A DNA stretch of 62,770 bases, from assembly GCA_020630975.1 (NCBI GenBank), contig JAHDID010000016.1:54720-117489 (forward strand), read 5' to 3'. Of the stretch, positions 17,331 to 27,403 are shown piece after piece (the stretch's first letter is position 1; each line of letters starts with the position of its first letter). Position numbers and translations under genes: made by a program. The notes beneath the pieces were generated by a model. The model was not told where the DNA came from and ran no database searches. It was given only the letters and a program-made list of their open reading frames with translations. The DNA is from Verrucomicrobiota bacterium (GTDB lineage Bacteria; Verrucomicrobiota; Verrucomicrobiia; Verrucomicrobiales; DEV007).

Positions 17331-18374
17331 ATGGCAGATCTAACAACACGCTTCCCAAGCAATCCACTCCTATCCCCATCAGAGGTCGCACCTTCCACAC
17401 CCGAAGTATCCGTCGAGTGCCTGCTCAATCCCGGCGTTTTCCGCTACGACGGCGCGACCTACCTAATCGTCCGCGTAGCCGAACGCCCCGTTCAGGAGCC
17501 AGGAAAACTGAGCTTCCCCATCATGAACGATGGGCAGATGCAGATACTCTCATTCGATCTCGACGATCCTCTGCTAAACAACGACGACCCTAGAGAGCCC
17601 AGCTACGATGGCGAGGTCTATCTATCCACCCTCTCTCACCTGCGCTTATTCAAAAGCGTCGACGGAAGAAAGTTTGAGGACTTGGGACATTCAATTTTCG
17701 GAGAAGGCGAGCTCGAAAACTATGGCATCGAAGATTGTCGTGTCGCCAGCATGCCTGACGGGGAGTACATTCTCTCTTACACTGCGACATCAAAGTACGG
17801 ATACGGCGTAGGCTGTAAGGCAACATTTGATTGGCTAACATTCGACGATTATGGAATGATCCTCCCACCCGCAAACAAGGACTGCGCCATATTTGAAGAT
17901 GCTATCGACGGTAGCTATGTATGCCTCCATCGCCCGAGTGGAGTTGGTCTAGGTGGGCACTACATCTGGCTGGCATGGTCAGATAATTTGTATGATTGGG
18001 GTAGACACACCTGTATCGCAAAATCCCGCCCCGGTATGTGGGATAGCCAACGTATCGGTGCCGGTGCCGCGCCTATCCGCACCGATCGCGGCTGGCTCGC
18101 CATCTACCATGGCGCAGACCACGACTATCGCTACTGCCTAGGAGCGCTACTCCTCGATCTCGATGATCCGAGCCAAGTCCTCGCCCGCAGCGAAGAACCC
18201 ATCATGGAGCCAATTGAAACCTATGAAAAAGAAGGTTTCTTCGGTAATGTCGTATTTACCAATGGACACACGGTAGATGGAGATACCATCACACTATACT
18301 ACGGAGCCTCCGATACCGTGATCTGCGGTGCCACGCTTTCCATCTCTGAAATCCTAGACTCTTTAAATCTATAG
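17331..18374 (+). CDS. GH130-family glycosidase / mannoside phosphorylase-like
   Basis: The 347-residue protein has GH130 five-bladed-propeller features: NPGVFRYDGATYLIVRV near the start, GIEDCRV mid-protein, an AIYHGADHDYRYCLGA strand and a final GASDTVICGA. Characterised GH130 members phosphorolyse or hydrolyse beta-mannosides. The usual GIEDPR core reads GIEDCR here, keeping the Glu-Asp pair but replacing Pro with Cys. No signal peptide is seen from ATG 17331, so it should act in the cytosol. An in-frame upstream ATG at 17250 would overlap the previous gene and read through a hairpin. It is followed by DUF1861, an unknown toroid protein and a symporter. Confidence 0.85.
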   Translation: MADLTTRFPSNPLLSPSEVAPSTPEVSVECLLNPGVFRYDGATYLIVRVAERPVQEPGKLSFPIMNDGQMQILSFDLDDPLLNNDDPREPSYDGEVYLSTLSHLRLFKSVDGRKFEDLGHSIFGEGELENYGIEDCRVASMPDGEYILSYTATSKYGYGVGCKATFDWLTFDDYGMILPPANKDCAIFEDAIDGSYVCLHRPSGVGLGGHYIWLAWSDNLYDWGRHTCIAKSRPGMWDSQRIGAGAAPIRTDRGWLAIYHGADHDYRYCLGALLLDLDDPSQVLARSEEPIMEPIETYEKEGFFGNVVFTNGHTVDGDTITLYYGASDTVICGATLSISEILDSLNL

Positions 18375-18400
18375 TGAAGCGCAGCCTCCAATTATCTATG

Positions 18401-18523
18401 TTCATCTGTGTTCATCTGTGTAAAAACCAACAAACCAATAGATACCTGTAACTGGTAGTCGATTCCTCAGTTATATATTTTTAACACGAATTTACACAAA
18501 TGAACACAGATGAACACGAATCC
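18401..18523. repeat. Dispersed 'TTCATCTGTG' type inverted repeat
   Basis: TTCATCTGTG is repeated in tandem at 18401-18420. Its complement (AACACAGATGAACACGAATC) lies at 18503-18522, preceded by ACACGAATTTACACAAATG. The arms pair over about 20 bases with mismatches. Repeats of this wording occur in many bacterial intergenic regions. It fills most of the 206-base gap between the GH130 and DUF1861 genes. Confidence 0.5.
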
Positions 18524-18580
18524 GATAGGCTTTGTAAATTTATTGGGTGAGTCGAATCTTTGAAAACTTAAATCTATAAC

Positions 18581-19444
18581 ATGCAGCCATCCGCAAAAAC
18601 ACCCTTCTCCGGAGTCGGCGAAAAAGATGTCTATAACATCGCCGCCCCTTTTATCTACCAGGGCCAACCTACTATTGCAGGCCGAGTCGAGTCTCGCGAT
18701 GAGGAGTTGGCCGAGATCGTACTCTTCAGCGAAGCAGAGGACGGAGCGTGGCACCCCATCGATGGCGCGCCCACTTTCCCTGGTCTGCAAGATCCGGCAA
18801 TCACTCAAATCGATGGGAGAAATCTACTCGGTGGCGTGCGCTTCCCTGTCGCGATCGGCGATGATACTCACGCTTGGCAAATGGAGTTCTACCTCGAGCA
18901 AAAAGACGGGAGCTTCGAAAAGGCCTTCTCTGGCCCACCGAAAATGAAAGACATCCGTCTCGCTCAACTACCCAGTGGCGACATAGTCGTGATGACTCGT
19001 CCGCAAGGTGAGCGCGGCGGTCGGGGAAAAATAGGCTACCTCATCGTCGATAGCTTGGCCGCTATCACCGACGAGGCTATCAAAAACGCCCCGCTATTCG
19101 ATCAATGCCCGGCCGAAGAATGGGTAGGTGCCAACGAAGTGCATATACTAGACACTGGCCAACTCGGTGTGCTAGGCCATATCGCCCATTTCGATGGCCA
19201 AGGCAATCGCCACTACTACGCCATGGCCTTTTCCTTCGATCCCTCCACGGGGGAGTGCAGCCCCCACCAGATCATCGCCAAGCGAGAAGACTTCCCACCG
19301 GGAGATAGCAAACGCCCCGACCTAGTCGATGTGATCTTCTCCGGCGGCCTGATTCGCCATGATGATGGACGAGCCACTCTATATGCTGGGCTCAGCGATG
19401 CCGAAGCTGGCTGGGTAGAAATATCGGATCCATTCGTGTCGTGA
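18581..19444 (+). CDS. DUF1861-family protein
   Basis: The 287-residue cytosolic protein has FPGLQDPAITQIDGRNLLGG at about 66-85 and later repeated short beta strands, as in the DUF1861 propeller-like family. That family commonly sits next to GH130 mannoside genes in other bacteria. No activity is established that I can name with certainty. It may bind or process the same oligosaccharide as the GH130 protein. Its stop overlaps the next gene's GTG by 4 bases, indicating translational coupling. Confidence 0.75.
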   Translation: MQPSAKTPFSGVGEKDVYNIAAPFIYQGQPTIAGRVESRDEELAEIVLFSEAEDGAWHPIDGAPTFPGLQDPAITQIDGRNLLGGVRFPVAIGDDTHAWQMEFYLEQKDGSFEKAFSGPPKMKDIRLAQLPSGDIVVMTRPQGERGGRGKIGYLIVDSLAAITDEAIKNAPLFDQCPAEEWVGANEVHILDTGQLGVLGHIAHFDGQGNRHYYAMAFSFDPSTGECSPHQIIAKREDFPPGDSKRPDLVDVIFSGGLIRHDDGRATLYAGLSDAEAGWVEISDPFVS

Positions 19445-21486
19445 AAGACCTTCTACCATCACTAGGCCACGACATCGCTCGATTTATCGCGATTGCAGTG
19501 ATATCCCCATCGCTAACACTCGCAGCAGACGAGCTCCCATCCATCGCCAAGATGCCCGATCTCCCGCAGCCATTTGTGCTGCGGGACTGGCACCGGGTCG
19601 CTACCGACTACGATCGCTTCGTGTTTGATCGCGAGAAAAAAGGCGATCACCTACCTCTCTACTGGGAGGAATCGACACGCGTGGCCAACGATGTCGATGG
19701 CTTTGGCATACCCGCCTACGTCGGCGACTTTCGCCAAACCCCAGCGAGCAATGCTCACGAAGCCATCAACACCATGTCCGTAGTGCTAGGCGGCACCCTA
19801 GTCGGCCTGGACAAGGAGGCATACGCCGCCAAGCTCCGCTCCAAGTTCCACAAAAAAGATGGTATCGGCCTCTACCTAAACCACTACACCACTACCGGTA
19901 GCAGCTACTGGTACGATACCTTTCCCAGTCTTCTGTTCCTTCACCTCTACTCTCATTACCCAGATATACCAGGCTATCGAGAGCAGCTAGTCTCTACAGC
20001 AGAGGTCTGGCGCAAGATCGCTCAGGAGCTCGATGGCGATTTCGAGCACACCGGTTATGACTTCATCAAGAAACAACCTGTCGACCACGGCTGGAAAGAA
20101 CCCGACGTCGTAGCGGGTATCGCATGCATCCAATACCTGTGCCACCTAGTAACCGAAGATAAACAATACCTAGAGACTGCCAGCAAGGCTCTCAAATGGA
20201 TGGATCGCCGAACCGAAAATCCATTCTACGAAAACCTAGCTCCCTACGGAGCCTATATCTCGGCCCGGTCGAATGCCGAACAGGGTACCCAGCACGACAC
20301 TGCCAAATTCATCGAATGGGTACTCAATGGCAAAAATCCGCGTAAGTGGGGAGCTGTATTGGAAAGCTGGCACGGCACCGGTGTCCATGGGCTGATAGGC
20401 TCGGTCTACCCTGAGTATGAATATGCCTTCGCGATGAATTCATTCCAATCCGTAGGTATCATGGCACCGATCGCCCGCTATGAGGATCGCTATGCCCGAG
20501 ACATAGCCAAATGGATACTCAATGTCGCCGTAAACGCACGCTACTTTTACCCCAACGCATGGCCCGCTGACAATCAATCTAGCTGGCAATGGGCCGCTAC
20601 TTACGATCCTGACTTTTGCATACCGTACGAAGGCCTCCGAAAGCAAGGCACCACTCGCGACTACCCGGAGGGAGACGAACTAATCGCCGGTACCTTTACC
20701 GAGCAGGACGATCCGAAAAGCCCGGAAAAAGACATGATACTCACCGCAGATAGCGAAGGCGGCATCCACTACCGAGGCAAGTTGTCCGTGCCGCCAGGGA
20801 CGAAGCAGGAACTCATCGCTCTAGTATCGCATCGTACCTACTGGAATAAGCAGCCAGTAAAGATCCAACTCTCCCAAACAGCCGATGGCCCTGCCATAGC
20901 GGAACTCACCTACCGAGCCGACGGCACTACGAATCTCCGCTCCACTCCCTGCGCAGTTGAGGGCGACTGCTGGATCACCATCGCAGCCTCTGGACTGGTG
21001 CCAGAGAAAGGCCGTGTGGTAGTGGATGATCTACTGGTCGAAACTCGCTTTGCCAATCCTCCTCACGTCGGCGGCGATCCTACTGTGCACGGCTGGGGCG
21101 CGACCGATCTGGGACTATACGGCGGAGCCCACGCCGCCTTTCTCGGAGCCATGGTGAAGCCTAGCAGTGTCGAGGGCATCATCCTCATCGATCCGATCGC
21201 TACCGATATGATGGCTCCCCCGTCCTACCCGACCCGATTGATATACAATCCCCACCCTACGGAAAAGACCATCACACTAGAGATAGGCGATCAGCCAAAA
21301 CTCATCTACGACGCCATCGGCAACCATACACTAAGCCAACAGGAATCAGGGAATATGGCCCTATCGATACCAGCCAAGTCGGCTAGAATGATCGTGATGC
21401 CACCGCCTGGCGAACTCAGCGCCAAAGAAGCCCGCCTCTACTCAGGCGCTATCGTCGTCGATTACAGTTACCCGCCGACTCAATAG
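19441..21486 (+). CDS. Exported protein of unknown family, predicted alpha/alpha toroid, 681 aa
   Basis: I cannot assign a known CAZy family. The N-terminus contains a hydrophobic stretch (about 12-28, ending TLAAD) consistent with a signal peptide. Residues about 80-430 are helix-rich with aromatic motifs such as SYWYDTFPSLLFLHLYSHY and AYISARSNAEQG, resembling six-hairpin glycosidases or lyase toroids. About 430-560 looks like a beta-sandwich domain, and the C-terminus looks like a small beta domain. Given the GH130 and DUF1861 neighbours, it probably releases or trims the sugar they use. It starts at GTG 19441, overlapping the DUF1861 stop. Confidence 0.65.
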   Translation: MKDLLPSLGHDIARFIAIAVISPSLTLAADELPSIAKMPDLPQPFVLRDWHRVATDYDRFVFDREKKGDHLPLYWEESTRVANDVDGFGIPAYVGDFRQTPASNAHEAINTMSVVLGGTLVGLDKEAYAAKLRSKFHKKDGIGLYLNHYTTTGSSYWYDTFPSLLFLHLYSHYPDIPGYREQLVSTAEVWRKIAQELDGDFEHTGYDFIKKQPVDHGWKEPDVVAGIACIQYLCHLVTEDKQYLETASKALKWMDRRTENPFYENLAPYGAYISARSNAEQGTQHDTAKFIEWVLNGKNPRKWGAVLESWHGTGVHGLIGSVYPEYEYAFAMNSFQSVGIMAPIARYEDRYARDIAKWILNVAVNARYFYPNAWPADNQSSWQWAATYDPDFCIPYEGLRKQGTTRDYPEGDELIAGTFTEQDDPKSPEKDMILTADSEGGIHYRGKLSVPPGTKQELIALVSHRTYWNKQPVKIQLSQTADGPAIAELTYRADGTTNLRSTPCAVEGDCWITIAASGLVPEKGRVVVDDLLVETRFANPPHVGGDPTVHGWGATDLGLYGGAHAAFLGAMVKPSSVEGIILIDPIATDMMAPPSYPTRLIYNPHPTEKTITLEIGDQPKLIYDAIGNHTLSQQESGNMALSIPAKSARMIVMPPPGELSAKEARLYSGAIVVDYSYPPTQ

Positions 21487-21502
21487 CCACACCATCTCGA
21501 TC

Positions 21503-23251
21503 ATGCACCCCATCGATATCACCATCATCTGCTGTTATCTGATCTTTGCGATCGGGGTGGGATTGTTCTTTTTCACCAAAGCTAGCCAAAGCTCGGAGTC
21601 CTTTTTCCTGGGCGGACGCTCGATGCCCTGGTGGGCGATCTGCCTATCGATGATCGCTACCAGCTTCGCGTCCGATACCCCGATCTGGGTAACCGAGGTC
21701 ACTCGAAAGGATGGCCTAGAGCGCATGTGGTGGATCATCATATCGGTAGCGCCACTCATCATCGGTATCTTTCTGTTTTCGCGATTGTGGCGCCGTGCCG
21801 GTATCATCACCGATGCCGAGATCTACGAAATGCGCTACGATGGCAAGCCAGCCATTTTCCTGCGCGGATTCCGCGCTTTCAGCAGCGGCGTTATCCAAAA
21901 TTTACTCACCATCGGCTGGGTCACCTTTGGCATGGCCACTGTTGTAGAGGTGTTGACACCTTTTGATAAAACTCAAGCCGTCGCCGTGCTGATGGTCGTA
22001 GCGCTGATCTATGCGATTTTTTCAGGCTTCTACGGAGTCGTCGCTACCGATGTGGTGCAGTTTTTCATTACCATGGGTAGTATGGCGGCCCTAGCTTGGA
22101 TAGCCGTAGTGAAAGCTGGTGGTATGGAAACCGTACTCGCACAGATAGCTACCACCCCAGGTTTTGGCGAAAAGTCCACCTCCCTATTTCCCGATTTCTC
22201 TACTTTCAATCGCGATGTGGTAAAACTGCTGGTCATCTTCACCCTCATCTGGTGGAGCGATGCCAGTGGCTACAATATGCAGCGCATGGCTGCCTGCCGA
22301 AATGAGAAAGACGCGATACGAGCGACACTTTTCTACGCCTTATTCCAGTCGTGCCGGGTCTGGCTTTGGGTCATCGTTGGGCTGGTATCGATCGTGCTAT
22401 TCCCAGCGCTGACCGAGCACTCGCAGGCCTACCCAAAAGTCATCGACCAGTATCTCGGTGTCGGACTCAGAGGCCTACTGATCACGGCATTCCTCGCAGC
22501 CTTTATGTCGACTATCGATACCCACCTCAACTGGGGGGCCTCCTACCTGACGATCGACTGGTACCAGCGCTTTATCAAAAAAGACGCCTCGCCAAAACAC
22601 TATGTCATGATGTCGCGTGTCTTTATGGTCGTGCTCATGCTCGGCGGCTGCCTAGTCATGCTCCAGCTGAAATCGGTCAGCGCTGCCATGGAGTCAATCG
22701 GCTACATGCTGGCCTGTGGTGGTATCGTCAGTGTACTGCGTTGGTTTTGGTGGCGCGTTAATGCCTGGACCGAGATCACCTCGGTAGTCGGCGGTCTGAT
22801 CGGCTGGCTCGTCTATACCCTGATCCCCGATCAGGCAGTGATCTTCGGTATGGCGTGGCAAGATGAGTTCCCTTGGGAATTCAAAATGGGCATCCTGATG
22901 GCGATCATCCTACCCCTCAGCCTCATCGTCACCTTTCTCACCGCACCGGTCAGTGAGGAAAAGCTAAAAGCCTTTTACCAAAAGATCCGCCCTGGGGGGG
23001 CCTGGGGGCGGGTCCGCTTGCTATGCGGTGCCAGTGAAATCAGAGATGCTCTAGGTCGCTCTACCCTACTCGATGTCATCGGCGGCTTCATGCTATGCTA
23101 CGGTGCCTCGCTGACCATCGCCTACAGCATTCTGCTGCAGTATAGAAGTGCGGCTATCTGCCTACTCGTATCCCTAGCTGGTGCAGTCCTAGTCTGGCGC
23201 TGGTACCGTGCCGAGGTGGTACGCTTGAGCGATGCGCGTGCAGCCGAGTGA
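21503..23251 (+). CDS. Sodium:solute symporter (SSS family)
   Basis: The 582-residue integral membrane protein has more than ten hydrophobic helices and SSS signatures: LGGRSMPWWAICLSMIATSF near residues 36-55 and the helix TAFLAAFMSTIDTHLNWGASY near 330-350. It imports a sugar or small organic solute driven by sodium. It starts 16 bases after the unknown toroid gene, so it probably carries the product of the GH130/DUF1861/toroid set into the cytosol. The substrate is inferred from context only. Confidence 0.92.
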   Translation: MHPIDITIICCYLIFAIGVGLFFFTKASQSSESFFLGGRSMPWWAICLSMIATSFASDTPIWVTEVTRKDGLERMWWIIISVAPLIIGIFLFSRLWRRAGIITDAEIYEMRYDGKPAIFLRGFRAFSSGVIQNLLTIGWVTFGMATVVEVLTPFDKTQAVAVLMVVALIYAIFSGFYGVVATDVVQFFITMGSMAALAWIAVVKAGGMETVLAQIATTPGFGEKSTSLFPDFSTFNRDVVKLLVIFTLIWWSDASGYNMQRMAACRNEKDAIRATLFYALFQSCRVWLWVIVGLVSIVLFPALTEHSQAYPKVIDQYLGVGLRGLLITAFLAAFMSTIDTHLNWGASYLTIDWYQRFIKKDASPKHYVMMSRVFMVVLMLGGCLVMLQLKSVSAAMESIGYMLACGGIVSVLRWFWWRVNAWTEITSVVGGLIGWLVYTLIPDQAVIFGMAWQDEFPWEFKMGILMAIILPLSLIVTFLTAPVSEEKLKAFYQKIRPGGAWGRVRLLCGASEIRDALGRSTLLDVIGGFMLCYGASLTIAYSILLQYRSAAICLLVSLAGAVLVWRWYRAEVVRLSDARAAE

Positions 23252-23283
23252 TTTCACTTTTCGCTACAGCTGTGGAGATTCAC

Positions 23284-23363
23284 GTAGCGGCATTTCTAAA
23301 AATGCCGAGTTCCAGAATTACCAGTCGATAGGCTGGGGACGGAAGGTTCAGATCTTCCGCTAC
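23284..23363. repeat. REP-like inverted twin
   Basis: GTAG (23284-23287) precedes stem CGGCATTT (23288-23295), loop CTAA, AAATGCCG (23300-23307). Facing it, GGAAG (23341-23345) pairs with CTTCC (23354-23358), followed by CTAC (23360-23363), a minus-strand GTAG foot. An extra CGCTAC at 23262-23267 can pair with GTAGCG at 23284-23289. The pair fills the gap between the convergent symporter and comF-like genes. Confidence 0.65.
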
Positions 23364-23400
23364 GGTTGTCGGACACTGGGCCTTGGTGTTAGTTTAGTCC

Positions 23401-24153
23401 TCAGCCTCGCAGCACCGTCACAGCCACGATCTGCTTGGGCTCTAGCTTACGCAGCTCGATAGCGCATTCCGACATCGTCGCCCCAGTGGTCAGCACATCA
23501 TCGATGAGCATGATGTTGGCCCCTTTTTCGATCTTCTGGGCAGTTCGCTTTCGCAGGCTGAAGCTACCAGTCAAATTCGACAGGCGTTCTTTTCTAGAAA
23601 GTGTGGCCTGTCGAGTCGTGTACCGATCGCGGCGCAGGGCATTCACGATCTGGAGCTCTAGGTCCTCGGGCGCATGCTTTTTCCACTCTATCGCCATCTC
23701 CAGCGCTTGATTATAGCCACGCTCACGCAGCCTTCGCCGATGTAGCGGTACAGGGACCACCACCCACTCAGAGCTTCCCGAAAGGCGATCATCCTGCCAG
23801 ATCCGATCCATCAGTCTGCCAAACAATCGGGCCAAATGGATCTCGCCCGCATATTTATACCGGTGCATCCAGTCCACAGCCTGCCCCTCAGCCAGATAGG
23901 CTCCTACTGCGAAATCGAAGCCCATATCTCGGTCCGCACAGTTGCTACAAGACCGCCTAGTGGAAATCTCGCCGGTGTAACTCTGCCCACACACCACACA
24001 GCGTGGAGGCTCCAGCGGCAATAGCACCTCATCCTGACAGCCATCGCACAGGTACGGCACGCTGCCCTTAGGATAAGCCTCCCCACATGCCGCACAATCG
24101 GGCGGGTAAATCACATCGAGGAGCCTACGAAACATGCCCCAATGCAGGCCCAT
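23401..24153 (-). CDS. comF: ComF-family phosphoribosyltransferase-like protein
   Basis: The 250-residue protein has an N-terminal zinc-finger-like pair of CxxC motifs (CAACGEAYP, CDGC and CVVCGQSY, CSNC, residues about 18-72). A PRTase domain follows with the PRPP-binding loop MLIDDVLTTGATM near 213-225. ComF proteins support DNA uptake in competent bacteria and are otherwise widespread with unclear metabolic roles. No other competence gene is adjacent. It is divergent from the UDP-glucuronate decarboxylase gene. Confidence 0.9.
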   Translation of the reverse strand: MGLHWGMFRRLLDVIYPPDCAACGEAYPKGSVPYLCDGCQDEVLLPLEPPRCVVCGQSYTGEISTRRSCSNCADRDMGFDFAVGAYLAEGQAVDWMHRYKYAGEIHLARLFGRLMDRIWQDDRLSGSSEWVVVPVPLHRRRLRERGYNQALEMAIEWKKHAPEDLELQIVNALRRDRYTTRQATLSRKERLSNLTGSFSLRKRTAQKIEKGANIMLIDDVLTTGATMSECAIELRKLEPKQIVAVTVLRG

Positions 24154-24248
24154 AGCATCACTGGAAGCAAGATTATTCGTTGATAGTTAACTTTAGCCAA
24201 ACAAAAAGCCCTGTCTGAGTGCAAATCTCCTGTGGAGAACTGTAACTC

Positions 24249-24280
24249 AATAGGGTACAGTTCCTGCTCAATAGGGTCTA
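24249..24280 (+). repeat. 21-bp tandem array, 2 copies
   Basis: AATAGGGTACA (24249-24259) and AATAGGGTCTA (24270-24280) start exactly 21 bp apart, 20 bases before the ATG of the UDP-glucuronate decarboxylase gene. The intervening sequence (GTTCCTGCTC) differs from that in the other arrays, so the AATAGGGT core and the spacing are what is conserved. This argues for protein recognition rather than a recent copy. Confidence 0.7.
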
Positions 24281-24299
24281 CGACCTCAACCTCAAATAA

Positions 24300-25250
24300 A
24301 TGAAACGCATATTAGTCACAGGTGGAGCTGGTTTCCTCGGATCCCATCTCTGCGACGTTCTCGTCGAGCAAGGGCACGATGTCATCTGCCTCGATAACTA
24401 CTTCACAGGCGCCAAGTCGAATGTGACCCACCTGATGGATCACGACAATTTCGAACTAATGCGCTGGGACGTGATCGATCCCATGAAGGTAGAGGTGGAT
24501 GAGATCTACAATCTCGCCTGCCCAGCGTCTCCTGTGCACTATCAGCACAACCCGATCAAAACCATCAAGACCTCAGTCATGGGCGCGATCAATGTGCTAG
24601 GTCTGGCCAAGCGTATCAATGCACGCGTCTTTCAGGCATCGACCTCTGAGGTCTATGGCGATCCCGCTGTTCATCCACAGAGCGAGGACTACTGGGGAAA
24701 TGTGAACCCAGTCGGTATCCGCTCCTGCTACGATGAAGGCAAGCGCTGTGCAGAGACCTTATTTTTCGATTACCACCGCCAAAACGGCGTCGACATCCGC
24801 GTGGTGAGAATTTTCAACACCTATGGCCCCAGAATGAATCCAGACGATGGCCGTGTGGTGTCCAACTTTATCGTCCAGGCACTCCGAGGCGAGCCGATCA
24901 CGATCTATGGCGACGGTACTCAGACTCGCTCATTCTGCTACGCAGACGATCTGGTCAGAGGCTTCGTGAAGTTCATGGAGCAGGAAGAAATCATCGGGCC
25001 TATGAATCTAGGGAATCCCGGCGAGTTCACCATGCTAGAGCTGGCCGAGCACGTCCTCGATCTGGTCGGAGTGAAAACTGAGATCGCTTTCAAACCGCTG
25101 CCATCCGATGATCCAAAGCAGCGCCGCCCAGACATCACCCTAGCCCAGAAGCATCTCGGCTGGAAGCCGACTGTGCCGCTACGTGAAGGCCTCGAAAGAA
25201 CGATCCGCTACTTTGAAAAGCACATCAAAGAGCTGAATCCTGCTTTCTAG
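24300..25250 (+). CDS. UDP-glucuronate decarboxylase (UDP-xylose synthase)
   Basis: It converts UDP-glucuronate to UDP-xylose with NAD in the cytosol, for polysaccharide synthesis. It is a 316-residue short-chain dehydrogenase with the Rossmann [10 protein letters not shown] at 7-16, the catalytic Tyr-Lys as SCYDEGKR (about 143-150), and family landmarks [19 protein letters not shown] and FNTYGPRM. The YDEGKR form is characteristic of UXS proteins. It is preceded by the 21-bp array. Its stop interlocks with the DinG stop on the other strand (shared CTAG). Confidence 0.93.
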   Translation: MKRILVTGGAGFLGSHLCDVLVEQGHDVICLDNYFTGAKSNVTHLMDHDNFELMRWDVIDPMKVEVDEIYNLACPASPVHYQHNPIKTIKTSVMGAINVLGLAKRINARVFQASTSEVYGDPAVHPQSEDYWGNVNPVGIRSCYDEGKRCAETLFFDYHRQNGVDIRVVRIFNTYGPRMNPDDGRVVSNFIVQALRGEPITIYGDGTQTRSFCYADDLVRGFVKFMEQEEIIGPMNLGNPGEFTMLELAEHVLDLVGVKTEIAFKPLPSDDPKQRRPDITLAQKHLGWKPTVPLREGLERTIRYFEKHIKELNPAF

Positions 25251-27235
25251 CCCTTCAGTACCTCTACCGGAGCATCGGGCAAAGCCCGCAAAAAGGCCGA
25301 GCCGTAGCGCTTGGTCAGCACGCGGTTGTCGAGTATCACCACCATGCCACGATCATCTTCGTGGCGGATGAGTCGACCGACTCCTTGGCGCAGCTTCAAA
25401 ATCGCCTCCGGCACGGAGAATTCCATAAACGGATTGCCACCTCGCTCCTCGATCGCCTCGATACGAGACTGAGTGAGCGGGTGGTCTGGCACTGCGAATG
25501 GTAGTCGAGTGATGATGACATTGCTCAGCGCACTACCGGGCACATCCACACCAGTCCAGAAGCTATCCGTGCCAAATAGGACACTGCTTTCCTCCTCCTT
25601 AAATCTCTCGATGAGCTGTGCTCTCGGCAGCCCCTGCCCCTGCACCAGTAGCGGCCAACCCTGCTTTTTGAAGAAAGTTTCCATCTCGCCGGCTACTTTC
25701 TGCAGCAGCTTGTAGCTAGTGAAGAGCACAAAGGCGCGCCCTTTCGATTCGGTGGTGAAATGCTCGATCCACTTGATCAGAGCCTTCTCATATTCCTCAC
25801 CCCCTGGATTGGGCATCTGCTCGACCAGATAGACCGTCATCTGCCGCTGGTAATCGAACGGACTCCCGATCTGAATCCCCTCCGCCCCCTCTGCCCCGAC
25901 CCGTGAGCGAAAGTATGTCATATCTCGATCGCCCACACCCAGCGTCGCACTGGTAAAGACACCTGGCCGACCCGAGCTAAAAAAGATCGACCGCAGTGTC
26001 GGCGAGACATCGATCGGCACCGCGTTCAGAGACAGACTGTCGCGATCGTCTTTCTCCACCCAGTAGACACTCTCCTCATCGCTCTGATCGAGAAAAGTCG
26101 CTAGGGCTACCCGCGCCTCACCCAGACGGCGGGCGAGATCTTGTAGCTCTGCCTTCACTCCCTCATTCGCCATATCGGCCACCTCGCGAGCTCTACGGCT
26201 CACCTCGATCAAGCCGCTACCGAGCGTGTCCTCGACGAACTCCGGCCTCCGCACGCGGAACTCTTTGCCATACTCACCCCACTTGCAGTTGCCCTCCACC
26301 GCCTCGAAAAAGTAATCCAGCTCCTGTAGCAGGCGCATCGTCGCTTGGCGTCCCTCCATATCGCCAACCACTTGGAATAGCCCACGACTCGACTTGGGAT
26401 TAAAAAGTCGGTTCAGCTCGAAGCGCAGACTGTTTTTAGACACATTCATCCCCAGGATGCGTGCCGCTACAGCCTCCATGGTGTGTGCCTCGTCAAAGAT
26501 CACAAAATCATTGGGAAACAAAAAACCATCCTCCGCATCCTCAAACTCCTGTAGCCCACCTAGCAGAGTGAAAAACAGGGTATGATTGACCACGATCAGA
26601 TTGGCGGAATTCATCCGCTTTCGGGCCTCTTGGTAGTGGCACTTATTGGTGGGACCACACTTCTTCTGCGTGCACATGTGCTGCTCGCTGCACACCGCGC
26701 CCCACACCTTGGGACTAGGATTAAATCCTAGATCAGCCAACGTGCCATCTTGCGTGATCGGCGCCCACTCAAAGATCGCTTTCAGCTCCTCCTCCTCCGA
26801 TGGGGTGAACATCTCACCTCCACCAGCCATAGCTGCCTCTAGCCTAGCAGGGCAAAGGTAATTTCTCCGCCCTTTGAGCAGCATCGCTTTAAAGGGCTTA
26901 TCCACGACTTTCTGCAGCAGAGGCAGATCTTTCTGCACCAGTTGCTCCTGCAGATTGATGGTATGAGTGGATACGATCGCCTTGCGATGGTCTTTCAACG
27001 CCATCTCCACCGCTGGAGCCAGATAGGCCAGCGACTTGCCGACACCTGTGCCAGCCTCTACCAGAACCGCCCTCGACTCAGCCAGAGCCCGCGCTGAGGC
27101 GACCGCCATCTGCTGCTGCTGCGGCCGGTACTCAAAGTGCTCCAGCGACGACAAAGCCCCCGCCTCGCTGAAAAAGCGAGAGGCATGCTGAGCCAGACTC
27201 GGCTCGCCTGGAGCGTGATCGGAGATGGATATCAT
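25247..27235 (-). CDS. dinG: DinG/XPD-like ATP-dependent DNA helicase
   Basis: The 662-residue superfamily 2 helicase has Walker A (EAGTGVGKS, about 59-67), a four-Cys cluster for 4Fe-4S (C in YLCPARL, then CSEQHMC, KKC and NKC, about 117-200), DEAH (VIFDEAH) and the C-terminal [14 protein letters not shown]. DinG helicases unwind R-loops, D-loops and forked DNA. No exonuclease domain is fused. It is convergent and end-overlapping with the UDP-glucuronate decarboxylase gene. Confidence 0.92.
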   Translation of the reverse strand: MISISDHAPGEPSLAQHASRFFSEAGALSSLEHFEYRPQQQQMAVASARALAESRAVLVEAGTGVGKSLAYLAPAVEMALKDHRKAIVSTHTINLQEQLVQKDLPLLQKVVDKPFKAMLLKGRRNYLCPARLEAAMAGGGEMFTPSEEEELKAIFEWAPITQDGTLADLGFNPSPKVWGAVCSEQHMCTQKKCGPTNKCHYQEARKRMNSANLIVVNHTLFFTLLGGLQEFEDAEDGFLFPNDFVIFDEAHTMEAVAARILGMNVSKNSLRFELNRLFNPKSSRGLFQVVGDMEGRQATMRLLQELDYFFEAVEGNCKWGEYGKEFRVRRPEFVEDTLGSGLIEVSRRAREVADMANEGVKAELQDLARRLGEARVALATFLDQSDEESVYWVEKDDRDSLSLNAVPIDVSPTLRSIFFSSGRPGVFTSATLGVGDRDMTYFRSRVGAEGAEGIQIGSPFDYQRQMTVYLVEQMPNPGGEEYEKALIKWIEHFTTESKGRAFVLFTSYKLLQKVAGEMETFFKKQGWPLLVQGQGLPRAQLIERFKEEESSVLFGTDSFWTGVDVPGSALSNVIITRLPFAVPDHPLTQSRIEAIEERGGNPFMEFSVPEAILKLRQGVGRLIRHEDDRGMVVILDNRVLTKRYGSAFLRALPDAPVEVLKG

Positions 27236-27403
27236 GTTTTTTCCAAAACCTCACCTGATCTTTCTTCGGAATATTTGCAAGATCCTTCTCTACCGACTTT
27301 CAAATCTCGATCTTACACCTCTCCATCCAAAACTTTGCTAAGCCACCCAACAACTGCACAAAAAAACACTTGAAATAAAATCCTATAGGACTGATCATTT
27401 TCT

